Part shown: piece by piece, positions 32,647-37,556 of the stretch | Layout: each line of letters starts with the position of its first letter | How positions within the stretch are numbered: the first letter of the stretch is position 1 | Assembly (NCBI GenBank): GCA_024691425.1 | Contig: JAILNQ010000062.1 | Coordinates: 1 to 37,556 of the forward strand | Direction of reading: 5' to 3' | Source: Lachnospiraceae bacterium | Lineage (GTDB): Bacteria; Bacillota; Clostridia; Lachnospirales; Lachnospiraceae | Length of the DNA stretch: 37,556 bases | Made by a program: the position numbers and the translations under genes | The notes under the pieces: model-generated | What the model was told of the DNA's origin: nothing | The model's input: only the letters and a program-made list of their open reading frames with translations | Database searches by the model: none

Positions 32647-34095
32647 ATGGAATGGAAAAAACTTATGTGTCCGGAAAGAATCCGTCCTGTCGCCAGGGGA
32701 TCGGCGGACACTAGAACAGAATTCGAAAAAGACTATCAGCGTATCATATCGAGCGCATCATTTCGGCGGCTGCAGGATAAAACGCAGGTATTCCCCTTAG
32801 ATAAAAGTGATTTTATCAGGACGAGGCTGACGCACTCGCTCGAAGTTTCCAATTTTGCAAGATCCATCGGCCGGATGATAGGCGACAGGCTGATAAGTGA
32901 GGCAAAAGATAAGGATTTTGATGCCAGGATGCGCGATGATGTATGCTCGGTTCTTGAATGCGCAGGACTTCTGCACGATATCGGCAATCCCCCCTTCGGC
33001 CATTTCGGAGAGGAAGCTATACGCGACTGGTTCAGAAAGAACCTGCGGGCAATAGACTACCGGGACGGAAAGCTTTCTGATGCGCTTACTGAGCAGCAGA
33101 TACAGGATTTCTGCAATTTCGAAGGAAACACTCAGGCGCTGCGAGTCGTGAGCAAGCTTCATTTCATTATTGATGAGCACGGAATGAACCTTACGAAGGC
33201 GCTGCTTGCAACCATTATGAAATACCCTGTATCATCTCTTGAGATATCGTATGACAGGAATGACCGGAACAGGGATATCGCTCATAAGAAGATGGGCTAT
33301 TTTGCGGCTGATGCCGAGGTATTTGAAAGCGTCCAGGAAGGGTGCGGCACTAACGGAAGAAGACATCCGCTCGCATTCGCACTCGAGGCGGCCGACGATA
33401 TAGCTTATACAACGGCGGATATAGAGGACGCGGTCAAAAAAGGCCTGCTTGACGTGAATACGCTGATCTACGAAGTCAGGTCCGCCATTGACAGAGCAAA
33501 GGACGAGCGGGCTCCGAGGCAGCAGATCGAGACATCTGAAAAACTTCTAGGAAAGCTTGAATATTATCTGCAGAAGGCTCTTGAAAACGGATATGAGGAA
33601 CCGCAGCTGTATGCGGTTCAGAACTGGGTCATAAGAGTCCAGGGCATCCTTCTCACAAATGCAGTTGATAGTTTTGTTGATAATTATGACCTGATCATGT
33701 CAGGTGATTTTAAGAAGGAACTTCTGGCCGACATGTCCGGTTGGCTTATCATGAAAGTACTCGGCAGTGCAGCCCTGCGGTACGCGTTCCTTTCGGAGCC
33801 GATTCTTAAGCTTGAGGTCGCGGCTGATGCGATTTTTGATTTCCTTCTTGATAAGCTCGTGAACGCTCTGAAGTATTACGACACAGAGGAGTGGGAAATG
33901 CACTCATGTGCAGTTGACTCAAAAATGATCGGCCTTATATCGTCTTCGTTCATGCAGGTATACAGAATATATGCAAAAGATGCCTCCGAAAATGAGAAAC
34001 TGTACTTAAGGCTTCTTCTGGCAACGGATTACGTATCCGGAATGACGGATAGCTATGCAAAAAGACTGTACAGGGAACTGAGGGGAATAGAATGA
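32647..34095 (+). CDS. dgt: Deoxyguanosinetriphosphate triphosphohydrolase-like protein (HD domain)
   Basis: 482 residues. dGTPase-type enzymes hydrolyse dNTPs to deoxynucleoside and triphosphate. The HD metal site is intact: RTRLTHSLEVSN with H63, LLHDIGNPPFGHFGEE with H110, D111 and H119, and the later EAADDIAYTTADIEDA carrying the second Asp. The N-terminal RPVARGSADTRTEFEKDYQRII is typical of the family. The start has no clear Shine-Dalgarno and follows the previous stop by 7 bases, so it is probably coupled. Its end overlaps the next gene by 4 bases (ATGA), which is odd company for a nucleotide-pool enzyme. Confidence 0.92.
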   Translation: MEWKKLMCPERIRPVARGSADTRTEFEKDYQRIISSASFRRLQDKTQVFPLDKSDFIRTRLTHSLEVSNFARSIGRMIGDRLISEAKDKDFDARMRDDVCSVLECAGLLHDIGNPPFGHFGEEAIRDWFRKNLRAIDYRDGKLSDALTEQQIQDFCNFEGNTQALRVVSKLHFIIDEHGMNLTKALLATIMKYPVSSLEISYDRNDRNRDIAHKKMGYFAADAEVFESVQEGCGTNGRRHPLAFALEAADDIAYTTADIEDAVKKGLLDVNTLIYEVRSAIDRAKDERAPRQQIETSEKLLGKLEYYLQKALENGYEEPQLYAVQNWVIRVQGILLTNAVDSFVDNYDLIMSGDFKKELLADMSGWLIMKVLGSAALRYAFLSEPILKLEVAADAIFDFLLDKLVNALKYYDTEEWEMHSCAVDSKMIGLISSSFMQVYRIYAKDASENEKLYLRLLLATDYVSGMTDSYAKRLYRELRGIE

Positions 34096-34814
34096 TGGAA
34101 CCGTTCGGCGCTTTCGCGGCGCGGAAAATCAGCGATGCCGGTTCGGCAGTATACAGAAGTATTGTTTTTCCTTTTGTGAAGATGGCTATCGAAAGAAAGT
34201 GCGACAGCATCATCGGAAAAGGGGCATATCTGTATAAGGGCACGACACTTGCCGGCAGGAATTTCATAGGTGACGGTGCAAAACTTGCAGATGTCAGCGT
34301 GGGCTATAGCACGTATATCGCTCCCGGAGCGATAATGAGCAATACAAAGATCGGAAAGTATTCATGCATCGGGGACGTACATACGGTCATCGGACGCCAT
34401 CCCGTAAAAGGTGAGAATGTTGCGATCCATCCCGCTTTTTACTCTCCGGCTAAGCAGTTCGGATACACGTATGTGAATGATGCTTCCTATGAGGAGGCAA
34501 GATATGCTGACGGAAAATACAATATTGTCATAGGAAATGACGTCTGGATAGGATTCGGCGTAATGATAGTTGACGGCGTATCAATAGGTGACGGCGCAGT
34601 CATAGGGGCCGGAAGCCTCGTTACAGCAGATGTCGAAAGCTACGCCATTTATGCCGGGACTCCTGCGAAGAAGATAGGTATGAGGTTCGACGGGGAACAG
34701 AAAGAGAAGCTTCTTGAAATACGTTGGTGGGAAATGGATGAAAAATACCTTTCCGAGCACGCGGACTGCTTCAGAGATCCTGCTGATTTCATAAAAAATT
34801 TCAAAAAAGGGTGA
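34092..34814 (+). CDS. Hexapeptide-repeat (LbH) acyltransferase, CatB/XAT-like
   Basis: 240 residues. A left-handed beta-helix is indicated by imperfect hexapeptides (IIGKGAYLYKGTTLAG, then IGNDVWIGFGVMIVDGVSIGDGAVIGAG). H111 in GDVHTVIGRHPV-type context and PAKKIGMRF near the end match the chloramphenicol/virginiamycin acetyltransferase-like (XAT) subfamily, many of which acylate amino sugars instead of drugs. It overlaps dgt and precedes a WxcM/FdtA-like gene, and such pairs occur in nucleotide amino-sugar synthesis (for example dTDP-Fuc3NAc), so an O- or N-acetyl sugar step is the best guess. Start is ATG 34092 or the adjacent ATG 34095. Confidence 0.83.
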   Translation: MMEPFGAFAARKISDAGSAVYRSIVFPFVKMAIERKCDSIIGKGAYLYKGTTLAGRNFIGDGAKLADVSVGYSTYIAPGAIMSNTKIGKYSCIGDVHTVIGRHPVKGENVAIHPAFYSPAKQFGYTYVNDASYEEARYADGKYNIVIGNDVWIGFGVMIVDGVSIGDGAVIGAGSLVTADVESYAIYAGTPAKKIGMRFDGEQKEKLLEIRWWEMDEKYLSEHADCFRDPADFIKNFKKG

Positions 34815-34841
34815 ATATTTTATAGGAAGAGAGAACTGGAC

Positions 34842-35243
34842 ATGGTCAGGGAATTATACCGCAAACTGAATTTTTCGGATTTCGGCGATGAAAGAGGAAA
34901 ACTTGTCGTTGCAGAGGGGGAGCTCGACATCCCTTTTGCCATTCAACGTGTGTTTTACATATACGGATCAGATGATTCCGTCATAAGGGGGCAGCATGCG
35001 AACAGGAATTCTGAGTTTGTTCTTATCAATGTTGCCGGCTCCTCAAAGGTTATGCTCACTGACGGAAAGAACAAGGAGACCGTAACGCTGAGCAGGCCGA
35101 TGGAAGGACTTTACATCCCCAAGATGATATGGAAGGAAATGTATGACTTTTCACCGGATTCCGTCCTTCTCGTACTTGCGAGCACACACTATGACGAAGG
35201 CGAATATATCAGGGATTACGAGCAGTATACGTCTATGATGTAA
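34842..35243 (+). CDS. WxcM/FdtA-like sugar 3,4-ketoisomerase-family protein
   Basis: 133 residues, one cupin domain. DERGKLVVAEGELDIPFAIQ, VIRGQHANR, INVAGSSKVMLTDG and MIWKEMYDFSPDSVLLVLAS are the conserved blocks of the FdtA/QdtA/WxcM family, which isomerises dTDP-4-keto-6-deoxyglucose. In the motif usually read as HAH the second His is Asn here (H52, N54), a variant that may mark a subfamily with other chemistry or a binding role. It follows the hexapeptide acyltransferase by 27 bases, as in amino-deoxysugar clusters, but no matching aminotransferase or dTDP-glucose genes are adjacent. Ribosome site weak (AGAGAG). Confidence 0.82.
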   Translation: MVRELYRKLNFSDFGDERGKLVVAEGELDIPFAIQRVFYIYGSDDSVIRGQHANRNSEFVLINVAGSSKVMLTDGKNKETVTLSRPMEGLYIPKMIWKEMYDFSPDSVLLVLASTHYDEGEYIRDYEQYTSMM

Positions 35244-35248
35244 AATAG

Positions 35249-35287
35249 AAGATAGCACTTGACATATATTTCGCCAAGTGCTATTTT
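35249..35287. repeat. CIRCE-like inverted repeat overlapping the groESL promoter
   Basis: ATAGCACTT (35252-35260) and AAGTGCTAT (35276-35284) are perfect inverted 9-mers with a 15-base spacer. Each arm matches the CIRCE arm TTAGCACTC in 7 of 9 bases. The arms cover the start of the -35 and the -10. With flanking AAG/TTT the stem reaches 12 bp including one G-U and is followed by attctc, so it could also terminate the upstream transcript. Confidence 0.75.
35259..35287 (+). promoter_or_regulatory. groESL promoter (vegetative type)
   Basis: Perfect -35 TTGACA (35259-35264), 17-base spacer and -10 TATTTT (35282-35287). The predicted start near 35294 lies just before CIRCE. Confidence 0.8.
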
Positions 35288-35299
35288 ATTCTCTGTGGT

Positions 35300-35326
35300 T
35301 TAGCACTCGACATAAAAGAGTGCTAA
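35300..35326. promoter_or_regulatory. CIRCE operator (HrcA binding site)
   Basis: TTAGCACTC, nine bases, GAGTGCTAA: an exact match to the CIRCE consensus. HrcA bound here represses groESL until heat shock. It is placed right after the predicted transcription start, so it is also in the 5' leader. Confidence 0.98.
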
Positions 35327-35377
35327 CAAAATCAAAAAATAATCAAATATATAAAGATACAAAGGAGGAAATAGATC

Positions 35378-35662
35378 ATGAAGTTATCACCACTCGGCGA
35401 CAGAGTCGTACTCAAGCAGCTTGAAGCTGAAGAAACTACAAAATCGGGCATCGTGCTTCCCGGGCAGAGCAAAGAAAAGCCTCAGCAGGCTGAAGTCATT
35501 GCGGTAGGCCCCGGCGGAGTGATCGACGGCAAGGAAGTCGTTATGCAGGTTAAGGCCGGACAGACGGTCATCTATTCAAAATATGCAGGAACAGAAGTAA
35601 AGATCGATGATGAGGAGTACATCATCGTTAAGCAGAGCGATGTGCTGGCAGTTATAGAATAA
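35378..35662 (+). CDS. groES: Co-chaperonin GroES
   Basis: 94 residues, normal length. The lid of the GroEL folding chamber. LSPLGDRVVLKQ at the N-terminus, the mobile loop ETTKSGIVLPGQSKEKPQ and the roof region are clear, ending DEEYIIVKQSDVLAVIE. A strong AAAGGAGG precedes the ATG. It is cotranscribed with groEL, 33 bases downstream, under CIRCE/HrcA control. Confidence 0.99.
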   Translation: MKLSPLGDRVVLKQLEAEETTKSGIVLPGQSKEKPQQAEVIAVGPGGVIDGKEVVMQVKAGQTVIYSKYAGTEVKIDDEEYIIVKQSDVLAVIE

Positions 35663-35680
35663 CGGCCGGAGAATTTATAA

Positions 35681-37318
<1,638 letters not shown>

Positions 37319-37348
37319 GCGTTAGCTTCATGCCTGATATAGAAAAAC

Positions 37349-37400
37349 AAAGAGGCCCCCGTCGAAAGCATTTATGTTTTCAGACGGGGGCTCTTTGCTT
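37349..37400. terminator. Terminator after groEL, probably bidirectional
   Basis: Arms aaagaggcccccgtc (37349-37363, one bulged G) and gacgggggctcttt (37383-37396) flank a 19-base loop and are followed by gctttt. On the minus strand the stem is followed by a T-rich run (tttgttttt), so it can also end a gene entering from the right. Confidence 0.8.
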
Positions 37401-37406
37401 TTCGTA

Positions 37407-37424
37407 ATCCGGCGCAAGCCGGAT
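37407..37424. other. Small GNRA-capped hairpin
   Basis: A perfect 7-bp stem (atccggc / gccggat) with a GCAA tetraloop follows the groEL terminator. It has no adjacent T-run. It may stabilise a transcript end; I assign no function. Confidence 0.45.
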
Positions 37425-37475
37425 ATGAGCGTATTATTTCTTTTTTATCTTGTAATAACATCGTCTTCTGCATTA

Positions 37476-37556
37476 TTATATATCGAGAGATTTACGAACT
37501 ATTGAAACCGTCACAGGATTAGATGACCGATGCTTTTTAATTCCCTGCAATTCGCG
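37476..37556 (-). CDS. Possible 3' end of a convergent gene entering from the right edge
   Basis: On the minus strand one frame is open from the edge for 26 codons to TAA at 37478-37476 and reads RELQGIKKHRSSNPVTVSIV and a short tail. The other two minus frames stop within 15 codons. A bidirectional terminator beyond it supports a convergent gene, but 26 codons are too few to be sure. I do not recognise the family. Confidence 0.25.
   Translation of the reverse strand, partial: RELQGIKKHRSSNPVTVSIVRKSLDI

Noticed and set aside
34092-34814. Chloramphenicol-resistance acetyltransferase
   Set aside because: The fold is shared, but the neighbourhood and common family usage point to sugar acylation; nothing shows drug resistance.
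37407-37424. Second groEL terminator
   Set aside because: The 7-bp GCAA hairpin is not followed directly by a T-run; the nearest lies about 15 bases further.

Overview
The window reads as a piece of a Clostridia chromosome, most likely a gut or rumen Lachnospiraceae-like Firmicute. Supporting signs are strong Shine-Dalgarno sites (AAGGAGG), a perfect CIRCE operator on groESL, AddAB instead of RecBCD, type III glutamine synthetase, ThiT under a TPP riboswitch, orphan ECF-type S components, and sugar ABC permeases with no dedicated ATPase. Taxonomy is inferred from gene content only. I see no rRNA, tRNA, CRISPR array, insertion sequence or phage gene. Coding density is very high and no gene-free stretch reaches 300 bases.

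Left part (1-7802). The 3' end of a sugar-binding lipoprotein-type gene is followed by a terminator, a fresh promoter and two sugar ABC permeases. Convergent to these is a four-gene minus-strand operon: a GT39-like membrane glycosyltransferase, a membrane sensor with HAMP and an RsbU/SpoIIE-type PP2C phosphatase, a STAS domain fused to an APH/Hanks-like kinase domain, and a PHP phosphoesterase. The phosphatase and STAS-kinase genes overlap by 11 bases and look like an unusual partner-switching module in which the kinase and its presumed STAS substrate share one chain. A single hairpin at 2566-2597 ends both convergent operons.

Middle (7803-15900). Two divergent promoters with overlapping -10 boxes fire the minus operon and a plus operon holding a small unknown protein, two PLP aminotransferases (the second HisC-like), a COG2426 membrane protein, Hsp33, DapF and glutamine synthetase III. 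A shared terminator separates this from thiT on the minus strand. thiT is controlled by a TPP riboswitch, and its promoter shares its -35 region with the divergent addB promoter.

Right (15906-37556). addB, ugd (UDP-glucose dehydrogenase, lying between the two nuclease subunits) and addA are followed by the most striking block: a VTC-type polyphosphate polymerase, an 856-residue fusion of a YidC/Oxa1-like membrane domain to an alkaline-phosphatase-superfamily (LtaS/sulfatase-like) domain, a DUF4956 membrane protein and a CotH-family kinase. VTC, DUF4956 and CotH genes are often found together; the YidC/AlkP fusion placed between them suggests a membrane machine that makes or attaches a phosphorylated envelope polymer. 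Then come an ECF S component, a GT2 glycosyltransferase, a TcaA-like membrane protein, a dGTPase, a hexapeptide acyltransferase and a WxcM/FdtA-type sugar ketoisomerase-like protein. The window closes with groES-groEL, whose promoter carries a CIRCE site plus a second, wider-spaced CIRCE-like inverted repeat.

A recurring oddity is that four operon-head genes (starts at 7802, 15906, 25104 and 30003) lack a well-placed Shine-Dalgarno and have a -10 box only 6-10 bases before the start codon, the geometry expected of leaderless mRNAs.
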